Assembly: GCF_004766045.1 (NCBI RefSeq)
Contig: NZ_SPQQ01000001.1
Location: forward strand, 372,001 to 436,000
From: Desulfosporosinus fructosivorans
GTDB lineage: Bacteria; Bacillota; Desulfitobacteriia; Desulfitobacteriales; Desulfitobacteriaceae
Length of the DNA stretch: 64,000 nt
Reading direction: 5' to 3'
The notes under the pieces are model-generated. The model was not told the origin of the DNA and made no database searches. It saw only the letters and a program-made list of their open reading frames with translations. Each line of letters opens with the position of its first letter. The stretch's first letter is position 1. The position numbers and the translations under genes are program-made. Positions 1-7,655 of this stretch are shown piece after piece.

Positions 1-1106
1 CGGCGAACTTGGCTTACATAGCAACAGTCGCAAGACAGATCGCAGAAACCGTAGAAAGAGACTGTCTCGTTGTGGTGAAATCCACAGTCCCTGTAGGCAC
101 CAATGACAAGGTGGAGCAGTTTATTAAGGACTTTCTGCCAACAGACAGCGAGAATGAAATTCTAGGTAAGAATAGTAAGATAAAGATTGAGGTAGCAAGT
201 AACCCAGAGTTCTTAGCTCAAGGTACTGCGGTGCGGGATACTTTAGAGGCAGCAAGAATTATCATCGGCACGGATAGTATCATCGCCAAGGAAACTTTGA
301 TAAAGGTTTATGAACCATTTGGCTTGCCCATCGTTTCAGTCTCAAGAAGGTCTGCTGAGATGATTAAATATGCTGCCAACGACTTCCTGGCTTTGAAAAT
401 ATCCTATATGAACGACATCGCTAACCTTTGTGAATTAGTGGGCGCGGATATACAGGATGTTGCGAAGGGGATGGGGTTCGATGGCAGAATAGGGGATAAG
501 TTCTTAAATGCCGGTATTGGTTATGGTGGCAGCTGCTTCCCGAAGGATACGAAAGCCTTGGATTACTTGGCTAAGCAAAATGGCTATGAGCTTAGGACGG
601 TTAAGGCTGCTATTGCTGTGAATAAAGACCAGAAAGTACTTCTATATAAGAAGGCATGTAAGAGACTCATTACTTTTAATGGTTTGAAAGTGGCTGTGCT
701 TGGATTGGCATTCAAGCCTGGAACAGACGATTTAAGAGAGGCTCCATCATTAGAGAATGTACCTCTGTTGTTAGCGCAAGGGGCAGATATTTATGCCTAT
801 GATCCGGTTGCGATGGATAACTTTAGGAAGATATTTCCTGAGACCGGTACAGAGAGTAAAGGAGAGCAGGGCAAGGGTAGTATTAAATACGTAGAGAGCG
901 TGGAAGAAGCCATCCAAGGTGCTAACGTCTGTTTCGTCCTTACAGAATGGGGAGAAATTAAAGCTGTTAAACCGGAAGATTATAAGAGATTGATGCGAAC
1001 ACCATTGGTTTATGATGGAAGGAATATTTATGCTGTGGAAGATATGAAGGAAAGCGGAGTGGAATACTATTCTATTGGTAGAAAGAAATTTGTGGTTAGT
1101 CGGTAG
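1..1106 (+). CDS. UDP-glucose 6-dehydrogenase (5' end outside the window)
   Basis: Oxidises UDP-glucose to UDP-glucuronate with two NAD+ in the cytoplasm, feeding cell-surface polysaccharide synthesis. The reading frame is open to the left edge, so the N-terminal Rossmann domain (normally about 80 residues) is cut off by the window; the TTG at 9 is not a real start. Visible are the end of the NAD domain (VVVKSTVPVGT, SNPEFLAQGTA), the central helix domain, the catalytic cysteine in GYGGSCFPKD (near base 530) and the C-terminal UDP-binding domain with AVLGLAFKPGTDDLRE. The next gene epimerises its product, 50 bases downstream. The family call is secure. Confidence 0.95.
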   Translation, partial: ANLAYIATVARQIAETVERDCLVVVKSTVPVGTNDKVEQFIKDFLPTDSENEILGKNSKIKIEVASNPEFLAQGTAVRDTLEAARIIIGTDSIIAKETLIKVYEPFGLPIVSVSRRSAEMIKYAANDFLALKISYMNDIANLCELVGADIQDVAKGMGFDGRIGDKFLNAGIGYGGSCFPKDTKALDYLAKQNGYELRTVKAAIAVNKDQKVLLYKKACKRLITFNGLKVAVLGLAFKPGTDDLREAPSLENVPLLLAQGADIYAYDPVAMDNFRKIFPETGTESKGEQGKGSIKYVESVEEAIQGANVCFVLTEWGEIKAVKPEDYKRLMRTPLVYDGRNIYAVEDMKESGVEYYSIGRKKFVVSR

Positions 1107-1156
1107 ACTGCGATGATTGAAGGGCTAACTATCTCAATAAAAGGAGACCAACTAAC

Positions 1157-2203
1157 ATGATTGAAGGATATCGAGAATTAGACCCCAATAAAACCTATTT
1201 GATCACTGGTGGTGCTGGATTCATCGGGTTTTTCTTGTCCAAGAAGCTGTTGGAGCAAGGATGCAGAGTCGTTGGAATTGATAATATGAACGACTATTAT
1301 GATGTGAATTTAAAGTATAGCCGACTGAAACAGTTAGAAGGATATGACCACTATACCTTCATCCAAGGGGACATTTCTGACAAAGACACTGTCACGAACG
1401 TCTTTGAGGAGTATAAGCCAAACATTGTCATGAATCTGGCAGCTCAGGCTGGAGTTCGCTACAGTATTGAAAATCCTGATTCCTATATTCAGAGCAATAT
1501 CATTGGATTTTACAATATTTTAGAGGCTTGTCGTCATAATCCCGTCGATCACTTAGTCTACGCCTCATCCAGTTCTGTCTACGGTGCCAATACGAAGGTA
1601 CCCTTTTCTACGGATGATCAAGTGGACAATCCTGTTTCTCTGTATGCTGCCACTAAAAAATCAAATGAGTTGATGGCGCATACTTATAGTCAATTGTATG
1701 GCATACCTTGTACAGGTTTAAGATTCTTCACTGTATACGGTCCAATGGGAAGACCGGATATGGCCTATTTCGGTTTCACTCAGAAGATATTTAAGGGTGA
1801 GACAATCAACGTGTTTAACTTTGGGGACTGCTATAGAGATTTCACCTATATCGACGATATTGTCGAATCTGTGGCGCGGATATTGTGCAATCCACCAGCT
1901 AAGCGAGTGGATAAGGACAGTATCTTAAACGGGATACAATACGCAGTCTACAATATCGGAAACAATCAACCTGAGCAACTGATGGATTATATCGCTGCAC
2001 TGGAAAAAGCTCTAAGTAATGCAGTCGGGAGAGAGATTGTTGCGGAGAAAGAGTTCCTTCCCATGCAGCCGGGTGATGTTAAGGCCACATATAGTGACAG
2101 TTCACCGTTGGAGAGAGATTTTGATTTTAAACCTAGCACGAGTATAGAAGAAGGGTTACAGAAATTCGCGGATTGGTATGTTGAGTATTATGGGGTGAAG
2201 TGA
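1157..2203 (+). CDS. NAD-dependent epimerase, probably UDP-glucuronate 4-epimerase
   Basis: Extended short-chain dehydrogenase/reductase of 348 residues. It shows the NAD-binding TGGAGFIG at residues 17-24, an SSSSVYG segment, and the catalytic YAATK with Tyr163 and Lys167. Similarity over the whole length, and the dehydrogenase making UDP-glucuronate just upstream, point to conversion of UDP-glucuronate to UDP-galacturonate. UDP-glucose 4-epimerase activity cannot be excluded from sequence alone. An AAGGAG-type ribosome binding site precedes the ATG. It is probably the last gene of a capsule or exopolysaccharide operon lying mostly left of the window. Confidence 0.88.
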   Translation: MIEGYRELDPNKTYLITGGAGFIGFFLSKKLLEQGCRVVGIDNMNDYYDVNLKYSRLKQLEGYDHYTFIQGDISDKDTVTNVFEEYKPNIVMNLAAQAGVRYSIENPDSYIQSNIIGFYNILEACRHNPVDHLVYASSSSVYGANTKVPFSTDDQVDNPVSLYAATKKSNELMAHTYSQLYGIPCTGLRFFTVYGPMGRPDMAYFGFTQKIFKGETINVFNFGDCYRDFTYIDDIVESVARILCNPPAKRVDKDSILNGIQYAVYNIGNNQPEQLMDYIAALEKALSNAVGREIVAEKEFLPMQPGDVKATYSDSSPLERDFDFKPSTSIEEGLQKFADWYVEYYGVK

Positions 2204-2338
2204 ATGCATAATATGCTCTGTTCAAGATACGCTCAAGTTGAGCCAGTCTCGCTAAAACTACTCGGGGTAACGGCTCCCTACCGTTCACCGCTCCGCGAAG
2301 GTTCCTGGACCCTTTCTTTTCCAAACTTCCATTCAGAT
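2204..2338. other. Intergenic stretch, nothing recognised
   Basis: Lies between the epimerase stop and the converging XRE gene. Short overlapping open frames on both strands have no ribosome binding site and no family resemblance. No clear terminator stem with a T-run was found. Confidence 0.4.
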
Positions 2339-2557
2339 TCAGACTTTCGGATATGGCTTTTTCCTGTTTGTTCTGTTCAAGAGATAATCTGTACTTGTGC
2401 TGTGTAATTCTGCCAGTCGGATTAAAATTCCGGTTGGTAAATCCACCTCACCTCGTTCGTAATTGCTGTATATCCTTTGGCTGCAGTTGAGATATGCTGC
2501 AACCTGTGTCTGCGTCAGATCCTTGTCTTCCCTTAAATGTCTTATTCTTTCATACAC
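2339..2557 (-). CDS. Small XRE-family transcriptional regulator
   Basis: A 72-residue protein that is almost entirely a Cro/C1-type helix-turn-helix domain (helices around LTQTQVAAYLNCSQRIYSNYERG, residues 14-36). It has no sensor domain. Proteins of this size usually repress their own and a divergent promoter. The intergenic region just upstream holds two inverted repeats with the shared half-site TAGCGA, one covering the divergent promoter, which fits that role. The regulated product is probably the small gene at 2672. Family identity is secure; the target is inferred. Confidence 0.85.
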   Translation of the reverse strand: MYERIRHLREDKDLTQTQVAAYLNCSQRIYSNYERGEVDLPTGILIRLAELHSTSTDYLLNRTNRKKPYPKV

Positions 2558-2585
2558 CTGAAATCACCTCAAGTTAATTATAGTT

Positions 2586-2631
2586 TAGCGAATTATTCGC
2601 TATTGACTTTTAGCGAGAATATCGCTAAAAT
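2586..2631 (+). promoter_or_regulatory. Promoter with two candidate operators for the XRE regulator
   Basis: The rightward promoter is TTGACT (2603-2608), 17 bases, TAAAAT (2626-2631). Two inverted repeats share the half-site TAGCGA: TAGCGAA/TTCGCTA at 2586-2602 (7-3-7) and TTTTAGCGA/TCGCTAAAA at 2608-2630 (9-5-9). The second fills the spacer and the -10 box, so binding there would block RNA polymerase. The 22-base centre spacing puts the two sites about two helical turns apart. Confidence 0.75.
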
Positions 2632-2671
2632 TATCTCGAATGGTGAATTGAAAATATCGGGGTGATGAACA

Positions 2672-2845
2672 CTGGTAGATTATAAAGAAATGTATAGTAT
2701 CCTATTTAACAAAATGACGGATATCATTGAAGAAATCCAGCAGATTCAGCGTCAAACTGAGGAAATGTACATACATAGCAAGGACAGGGAATTGATTCTT
2801 TTGCAGTCATATAAGGATTTAGAACAGCCAGAGAAGAAAGAATAA
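2672..2845 (+). CDS. Small hypothetical protein divergent from the XRE regulator
   Basis: An open frame of 57 codons that reads (L)VDYKEMYSILF..., followed by a charged helical stretch (EEIQQIQRQTEEMY) and a Lys/Glu-rich tail. A strong ribosome binding site GGGGTGA (2659-2665) sits 6 bases before a CTG at 2672. The only in-frame ATG (2690) has no such site, so a rare CTG start is likely. Small proteins with a similar start (DYKEMY) occur beside XRE regulators in Firmicutes, from memory. It is transcribed from the operator-covered promoter at 2603. Function is unknown. Confidence 0.6.
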   Translation: MVDYKEMYSILFNKMTDIIEEIQQIQRQTEEMYIHSKDRELILLQSYKDLEQPEKKE

Positions 2846-3119
2846 TAATAAAATAGGTGCTCATTTTATTATGTCCGGTGATAGCTCAAAACTTAATGAG
2901 ACTCAAATAGAAAACGATTAATACGGTTATAGAGTTTTATGGAGTTGCTCGGGCTCGGTATTCGCGTTGAAGGCACGAGAGATTTGTAATAAATTGCAGA
3001 AATATTAAGGAAATAAGAAAAATCTAGGAGAATCAACACATTAAAGTAATATTGTACAAAAATGGTAGACGACTAGTGCGACGGTATAGTATATTAAGAT
3101 TAGATTGTGAGTTAATCGT

Positions 3120-3212
3120 AATTGATTGTGAAAAGGCAAACTAGCTGAAAGGTTGGGGCGCAAAGTTAGAAGTCTAAGGCGCTATATGGTGCTATGATGG
3201 TTCGGCTGCCAA
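3120..3212 (+). ncRNA. c-di-GMP-I (GEMM) riboswitch upstream of galU
   Basis: Shows the class I layout: GGCAAAC, a short P2 arm capped by GAAA, the conserved GGCGCAAAG, a longer P3 arm, and a closing GGCTGCC that pairs with GGCA to form P1. The GGCG replaces the usual GGACG core sequence, so this is the most divergent of the five copies in the window. The 3' strand of P1 is shared with the terminator hairpin at 3206-3230, giving a direct route to ligand-controlled termination before galU. Confidence 0.75.
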
Positions 3213-3230
3213 GTAATTGGCAGTTTTTTT
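3206..3230 (+). terminator. Riboswitch-linked intrinsic terminator before galU
   Basis: CTGCCAA / TTGGCAG stem of 7 bp with a GTAA loop, followed by seven T. The 5' arm overlaps the closing P1 strand of the GEMM aptamer, so aptamer and terminator should be mutually exclusive; this suggests that c-di-GMP turns galU on. Confidence 0.8.
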
Positions 3231-3263
3231 ATTGTTTTTTTTAAGGGAGGAGTTGAACGAGTA

Positions 3264-4163
3264 ATGCGTAGAATTCGTAAAGCGATAATTCCGGCGGCGG
3301 GGTTGGGAACCCGTTTTTTGCCAGCAACAAAGTCTCAACCCAAAGAGATGTTACCTATCGTAGATAAGCCAACTATCCAATATATTGTGGAAGAGGCCAT
3401 TAATGCCGGAATTGAAGATATTGTTATTGTGACAGGGAGGAATAAGCGGTCCATTGAAGATCACTTTGATCGTTCCATGGAGCTTGAGACATTTTTGGAG
3501 AAAAATGAAAAAGAGGAACTGCTAGATTTGGTGCAGCATGTCGCGCGGATGGCTGATATTTATTACGTTCGGCAAAAGGAAGCGTTAGGTTTGGGACATG
3601 CGATCTATAGTGCCCGTAAATTTATCGGTAATGAACCATTTGCAGTTCTTTTAGGTGATGATGTTATTCATTCTGAAGTGCCTGCCATACTTCAAATGAA
3701 AAATCAATACGAACGTTATGGTGCGAGCATAGTAGGAGTTCAAGAAGTTCCACTCCAGGATACGTCCAAATACGGGATTGTGGATGGTGAAAAGTTTGCG
3801 GATCGGCTTTATCGTGCCAAGACTATGGTTGAGAAACCTCGTTCTGAAGAAGCCCCCGAAACTCGCCTAGCCATAATGGGCCGGTATATCCTGAATCCGG
3901 AGATTTTTGATATCTTGAGAGTCCTGCCAGCGGGTAAAGGTGGGGAGATTCAGCTCACGGATGGAATTAAGGAACTTGGACGGTATCAGGAAATCCTGGC
4001 CTATGAATTCGAAGGGCGGAGGTATGACGTCGGAGACAAATTAGGCTTTGTAGAAGCAATCATCGAATATGCCTTGCGCCGAGGAGATCTTTCAGAGGAT
4101 CTTAAGAATTATCTGAGAGCGTTGGTTCAGAAAATAGAATTTGAAGATAAATACTTAGCATAA
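3264..4163 (+). CDS. galU: UTP-glucose-1-phosphate uridylyltransferase
   Basis: Makes UDP-glucose from UTP and glucose-1-phosphate, the substrate of the dehydrogenase at the left edge. The 299-residue length is normal for the bacterial enzyme. The nucleotide-binding signature [20 protein letters not shown] spans residues 11-30; VEKPR and the [10 protein letters not shown] motif are also present. The ATG follows GGGAGGAG with a rather long spacer (about 11 bases). A c-di-GMP riboswitch with terminator lies immediately upstream, so UDP-glucose supply appears tied to c-di-GMP and so probably to exopolysaccharide or biofilm formation. Confidence 0.95.
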   Translation: MRRIRKAIIPAAGLGTRFLPATKSQPKEMLPIVDKPTIQYIVEEAINAGIEDIVIVTGRNKRSIEDHFDRSMELETFLEKNEKEELLDLVQHVARMADIYYVRQKEALGLGHAIYSARKFIGNEPFAVLLGDDVIHSEVPAILQMKNQYERYGASIVGVQEVPLQDTSKYGIVDGEKFADRLYRAKTMVEKPRSEEAPETRLAIMGRYILNPEIFDILRVLPAGKGGEIQLTDGIKELGRYQEILAYEFEGRRYDVGDKLGFVEAIIEYALRRGDLSEDLKNYLRALVQKIEFEDKYLA

Positions 4164-4255
4164 GGGTTCATGCTCGGGGATACATCTTGTCCCTTGAAAG
4201 GCACCGGTATTAATCCCGATGACTTATCTAATTGAAGTGCTTTCGAATGGGGGTC

Positions 4256-4281
4256 CAAATGGTGCATCGATGCACCATTTG
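4256..4281. repeat. 26-bp perfect palindrome, copy 1
   Basis: Perfect palindrome centred on ATCGAT with arms CAAATGGTGCATC. Related copies lie at 5282-5307 and 5451-5480, and all are followed by a similar ACCTA or ACTACACC segment. Confidence 0.85.
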
Positions 4282-4359
4282 ACCTACACCTAGGCGCTCA
4301 TCCTTCTGGGGATCTCGAACAGCTCGCTGTCGCTCACCTCGTATGGGTTAGGATTATAA

Positions 4360-4389
4360 GGCATCGGTTTAATAATCCCGATGCCTTAA
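4360..4389. terminator. Hairpin downstream of the DUF2922 gene
   Basis: AAGGCATCGG / CCGATGCCTT stem of 10-11 bp around an A/T-rich loop. It lies beyond the stop of the leftward DUF1659-DUF2922 pair. There is no long T-run on either strand, so termination is likely but not certain. Confidence 0.5.
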
Positions 4390-4417
4390 TGCCTAATGAG
4401 CTTCCCAAAACGGTAGT

Positions 4418-4657
4418 TTAGGTGATAGGTTGATCATAGAGATCGTCTGTTGTCGTATTGACAATTTTGACGTCTCGTTTGGAAATGAGGTCACCACCGG
4501 AAGTAAGGAAAATATTCTTCGCGATGATTTGATCCATGACAGCTTCGACTTGGGCAGCTGTCAAATCAGTCTTAGGGTTTGCTAAAGTTATTGTCACTGC
4601 GTTCCCTAAGGCGTTGTTAAAGGTCATTCTTAAGACCTTCCTCGTTACGCTGGCCAT
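4418..4657 (-). CDS. DUF2922 domain protein
   Basis: A 79-residue protein matching the DUF2922 pattern: an N-terminal beta-hairpin (RKVLRMTFNNALGNAVTITLANPK), then TAAQVEAVMDQIIAKNIF, and a C-terminal strand with KIVNTTTDDLYD. No signal peptide. It follows the DUF1659 gene by 41 bases, a pairing common in Firmicutes. A good GGAGGGATGACC ribosome binding site precedes the ATG. Function is unknown. The short YvrJ-type gene often found next in such loci was not seen. Confidence 0.85.
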   Translation of the reverse strand: MASVTRKVLRMTFNNALGNAVTITLANPKTDLTAAQVEAVMDQIIAKNIFLTSGGDLISKRDVKIVNTTTDDLYDQPIT

Positions 4658-4698
4658 TGGTCATCCCTCCTTTCTATTGTTCATTCACAAGCCTAGCC

Positions 4699-4923
4699 CT
4701 AATCACTAGCCAAGTCGACGCGATTGTCTCTTCGCACTCCCCTGAGTGGGTATTCCTGAAGCTCATAAATGGCAACGGCTATATTATAAATATCTTCGTC
4801 TGTAGCGATCAATTTCACATTGGGGAAACTACGTTGACTTAGTTTGGCTGAGCCTTGTGGGGTCACACCAGTTTCAAAGGTGACAACCAGCACACTGTCT
4901 TTATTACTGGCTATAACGGCCAT
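4699..4923 (-). CDS. DUF1659 domain protein
   Basis: A 74-residue protein with the DUF1659 pattern: LVVTFETGVTPQGSAKLSQRSFPNVK and ATDEDIYNIAVAIYELQEYP. It is the first gene of the leftward two-gene operon with DUF2922, preceded by AAAGGAGGTGAGC, an ideal ribosome binding site. The biochemical role is unknown. Confidence 0.85.
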   Translation of the reverse strand: MAVIASNKDSVLVVTFETGVTPQGSAKLSQRSFPNVKLIATDEDIYNIAVAIYELQEYPLRGVRRDNRVDLASD

Positions 4924-5281
4924 ATGCTCACCTCCTTTCTTGAAGATTGGACAATGGTTGTCCTAAGTTTAGTATATTGGCTGGACTTGATTTTTGTGAC
5001 AGCTTGGACAAATCTGGGGTCTCCCTCCCCCTTGATCCAGAGTCCGATGGATTCAGAAGGGTTGTATATAGTCTGGATTTGCTTCTACTATGGTTTTACT
5101 GTTGGGAAGCATCTTTCTCCAAATCGCATTTTTTTATGGGTAAATAACCCTCACGCTTGTCTGGGGCTCGGCATATCCTATAATGGTAACTGAAAAGACA
5201 TTCCGAAAAAAGGATGGGCAGACGGTATGAGGATGATTTCCAACAGGACGCCTGAGCAAATTGCGTACGAGGAAGAGAGCC
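4924..5281. other. Gene-free stretch with degraded repeat pieces
   Basis: No convincing gene. A 25-base segment near 4993-5020 (GTGACAGCTTGGACAAATCT) recurs almost unchanged at 5402-5424. Open frames on both strands lack ribosome binding sites and overlap one another. Confidence 0.5.
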
Positions 5282-5370
5282 CAAATGTTGCATCGATGCA
5301 ACATTTGAACTACACCCAAGGGCTTATCCTTTTTGGGATCCCGGTAGAGGACCGGGATCAATTTATAGCG
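5282..5370. repeat. Palindromic repeat unit, copy 2
   Basis: A 26-bp perfect palindrome at 5282-5307 (arms CAAATGTTGCATC) is followed by a conserved segment that ends in a second inverted repeat, GATCCCGGT / ACCGGGATC. The whole unit is repeated at 5451-5547. Relative to the other copies the palindrome has paired GT-to-TT and AC-to-AA changes that keep it perfect. Confidence 0.8.
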
Positions 5371-5410
5371 GACAATGATGTTGGGAACATGAGCCATTTT
5401 TTTGACAGCT

Positions 5411-5438
5411 TGGACAAATCTAGGGTGTGAAGTATAAA
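5411..5438 (+). promoter_or_regulatory. Possible promoter for the sigma-54 activator gene
   Basis: TGGACA (5411-5416), 16 bases, TATAAA (5433-5438). It is the best -35/-10 match upstream of the activator, but the spacer is one base short. A palindrome and a terminator-like hairpin lie between it and the gene. Confidence 0.35.
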
Positions 5439-5450
5439 ATGAAAAAAATT

Positions 5451-5547
5451 TTCAAATGGTGCATCGATGCACCATTTGAACTATACCCAAGGGCTCATCC
5501 TTTTTAGGATTCCGGTTGAGGACCGGGATCAATTTATAGCGGACAAG
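5451..5547. repeat. Palindromic repeat unit, copy 3
   Basis: A 30-bp perfect palindrome at 5451-5480 (arms TTCAAATGGTGCATC) plus the same 65-base follow-on segment as copy 2, including the second inverted repeat in slightly decayed form (GATTCCGGT / ACCGGGATC). It overlaps the 5' extension of the activator's open frame, so that extension is probably non-coding. Confidence 0.8.
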
Positions 5548-5586
5548 GCAAGCGCAGAGTGGAAAAAATCCGGCAATTTAAAGGAG

Positions 5587-5611
5587 TTCGCCCTATTGCG
5601 GGCGAATTTTT
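5587..5611 (+). terminator. Intrinsic terminator upstream of the activator
   Basis: TTCGCCC / GGGCGAA stem of 7 bp with a 6-base loop and five T. It lies inside the maximal open frame of the activator, which argues that the real start is further downstream. It may attenuate read-through into the activator gene. Confidence 0.6.
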
Positions 5612-5631
5612 CATTGAGTGAATTAATTGGG

Positions 5632-7479
5632 TTGCGCGATAAGGGAGGGGTTCCCATTTTTAATCGAGGGCAAATAAAAGAATCTCTTTTGACAAGCATA
5701 CGTAATAATACCCCTATTATCGGGGTGGCAGTCGGTTCTGGGCTTTCAGCGAAACAAGCGGCTGAAGGAGGGGCGGACTTTTTGCTTGTCTTAAATGCTG
5801 GGCGCTTTCGGACGATTGGTATTTCCTCTACGGGATGTATGATGCCCTTTGGCAATAGTAATGACATTGTTATGAAATTCGGGGTGGAAGAGGTTCTGCC
5901 CAGGGTCATTGAAAAGCCTGTCATCTTTGGTTTTTGTGCCACTGATCCTATGGTGGATCAGAGTGTCCTCATAGAACGGATTATCAAGAAGGGTTTTCAT
6001 GGGGTTAATAATTTCCCCACAGTTGGCTTGATTGACGGCCAGTTCCGGGAGGCTCTGGAAGAGAACAATTTTGGCTTTGACCAAGAAGTGGAGTTTATGA
6101 AGAAGGCGATCAGTCGCGGACTTTTTACGATTGCCTTTGTGTTTAATGAGGAGCAGGCAGAAAAGATGGCTGAAGTCGATGTCGATGTTATTTGCGCCCA
6201 TTTGGGTTGGACTGTGGGGGGGAAACAAAGTGTTAAGCCCAGGACGACCTTGGAAGAGGGGGTAAAGTACGCGAATCGAATCTTTGAGGCTGCCAATCGG
6301 GTCAATCCTGGTGTGTTAAACATGGTTTATGGGGGACCTATCAAAACTCCTCAAGATGCTAGCTTCTTCTATCAAAATTCCAGTGCGGTTGGGTATATCG
6401 GGGGTTCCAGTTTCGAAAAGTTTCCGACGGAAACGGCGATCAAGGAGACGACGGATAACTTTAAGAATTATGTACGCCTGATGAAGGAAAATGAAATTCT
6501 CAAGAAGGAACTGATTAAGAAAAAGGGTTTTGATGAGATTGTTGGCCAGAGCAGAGTGATGCAGGACATTTATGACATCATCAATAAGGTGGCTGACAAA
6601 GATATCAATGTTTTAGTTCATGGGGAAAGCGGAACAGGTAAAGAACTTGTGGTCCGGGCAATCCATTTCAATAGCCTGCGCTATAAAGGACCTTTTATTA
6701 AGGTTAATTGTGCTGCTTTAACGGAGAGCATCTTAGAAAGTGAACTCTTTGGGCATGAAAAAGGGGCGTTCACCGGTGCGCATCAACAAAGGATGGGACG
6801 CTTTGAACTGGCTAACCACGGTACTTTGTTGCTTGATGAAATCGGGGAAATGAGTCATAAGACCCAGGCCAAACTCTTGAGAGCCATTCAGGAGCAGGAG
6901 ATCCAGAGGGTTGGGGGCAATAAGACTATCAAAGTCGATGTGCGGATTATTTGTGCCACCAATGTCGATATTCAAAAGTATGTGAGCGACGGGAGACTGC
7001 GGGAAGATCTCTATTATCGGATCAATGTGATTTCGATTAACACTCCACCTCTGCGTGAGCATAAAGAGGATATTGCGTTGCTCGTGCATCACTTTCTGAA
7101 GAGAATCGAGGAGAAGTTTCAAAAGAAGATTACTAGAATGACCCCTGCGGCCTTGGATTGTCTGATGCAATATGATTGGCCGGGAAACATCAGGGAACTT
7201 GAACATACTTTAGAGCGGGCTGCTGTGCTTTGCGACGGGGAAGTGATTGGCATCCCTGATTTACCGGTGTTGATCCAGAACGTTAATTCGGAGCAGGAGC
7301 TGGTTTTTACCGAAGGACAGATGACCCAATTTACCAATGTCAATCTAGAGATCATGGAGCGCCAGTTAGTGATTGATGCCTTAGAAAAATTTGATTGGCA
7401 CCGAACCAAGGCGTCTCAGTACTTAGGAATAACCCGCAGAACCTTATATAACAAAATGATGCGCTATAAAATTCTCTAA
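5632..7479 (+). CDS. Sigma-54 activator with TIM-barrel (PEP-hydrolase-like) sensor domain
   Basis: Three-part regulator: an N-terminal TIM-barrel domain of the PEP_hydrolase type (to about residue 280), a sigma-54 AAA+ domain with Walker A GESGTGKE (about 331), GAFTGA (378-383) and Walker B LLLDEIGE, and a Fis-type helix-turn-helix at the C-terminus (RTKASQYLGITRRTLYNKM). The sensor aligns along its length with the enzyme encoded at 8891; shared motifs include GLSAK, NFPxVGLIDG, PTETAI and GGPI, but His225 of the enzyme is Tyr here. The open frame extends up to 5467, through repeats and a terminator. TTG 5632 is the nearest ordinary start; an ATT at 5656, five bases after GGAGGGG, fits the alignment better. 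It probably activates the -24/-12 promoter at 7601. Confidence 0.9.
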   Translation: MRDKGGVPIFNRGQIKESLLTSIRNNTPIIGVAVGSGLSAKQAAEGGADFLLVLNAGRFRTIGISSTGCMMPFGNSNDIVMKFGVEEVLPRVIEKPVIFGFCATDPMVDQSVLIERIIKKGFHGVNNFPTVGLIDGQFREALEENNFGFDQEVEFMKKAISRGLFTIAFVFNEEQAEKMAEVDVDVICAHLGWTVGGKQSVKPRTTLEEGVKYANRIFEAANRVNPGVLNMVYGGPIKTPQDASFFYQNSSAVGYIGGSSFEKFPTETAIKETTDNFKNYVRLMKENEILKKELIKKKGFDEIVGQSRVMQDIYDIINKVADKDINVLVHGESGTGKELVVRAIHFNSLRYKGPFIKVNCAALTESILESELFGHEKGAFTGAHQQRMGRFELANHGTLLLDEIGEMSHKTQAKLLRAIQEQEIQRVGGNKTIKVDVRIICATNVDIQKYVSDGRLREDLYYRINVISINTPPLREHKEDIALLVHHFLKRIEEKFQKKITRMTPAALDCLMQYDWPGNIRELEHTLERAAVLCDGEVIGIPDLPVLIQNVNSEQELVFTEGQMTQFTNVNLEIMERQLVIDALEKFDWHRTKASQYLGITRRTLYNKMMRYKIL

Positions 7480-7484
7480 ATTCT

Positions 7485-7514
7485 GGCGATTGGGAAGATA
7501 TCTTCTCAATCGCC
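7485..7514. promoter_or_regulatory. 30-bp near-perfect palindrome between activator and sigma-54 promoter
   Basis: GGCGATTGGGAAG and its complement meet at a central GATATC; the 15-bp arms hold only one G-T mispair. It lies about 90-115 bases upstream of the -24/-12 promoter, a usual enhancer distance, so it may be the activator's binding site. It could also act as terminator of the activator gene, though no T-run follows. Confidence 0.55.
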
Positions 7515-7600
7515 TTAGTATTGAGCAAGGATTTTCTCAAAGGAGGGGAACGCTGGGAAAGTGGGTTCCCATTTTTCAGAATATATCGCCTATTCGGCCT

Positions 7601-7616
7601 TGGCATGGTTCTTGCA
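7601..7616 (+). promoter_or_regulatory. Sigma-54 (-24/-12) promoter
   Basis: TGGCATGGTTCTTGCA matches the consensus TGGCAC-N5-TTGCA, with the invariant GG (7602-7603) and GC (7614-7615) exactly ten bases apart. It lies 40 bases before the Tm-1-like gene and directly downstream of a sigma-54 activator gene. Confidence 0.9.
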
Positions 7617-7655
7617 CTAGGTAAAGTAAAAGGTGCAAAGGAGGGATAATTTAGA

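Noticed and set aside
4855..5193. Rightward frames opposite and beyond the DUF1659 gene
   Set aside because: They overlap a well-supported minus-strand gene and have no ribosome binding site.
5227..5430. A 67-codon frame resembling the upstream part of the activator's open frame
   Set aside because: The likeness comes from the duplicated palindromic repeat at DNA level; no start site and no protein family.
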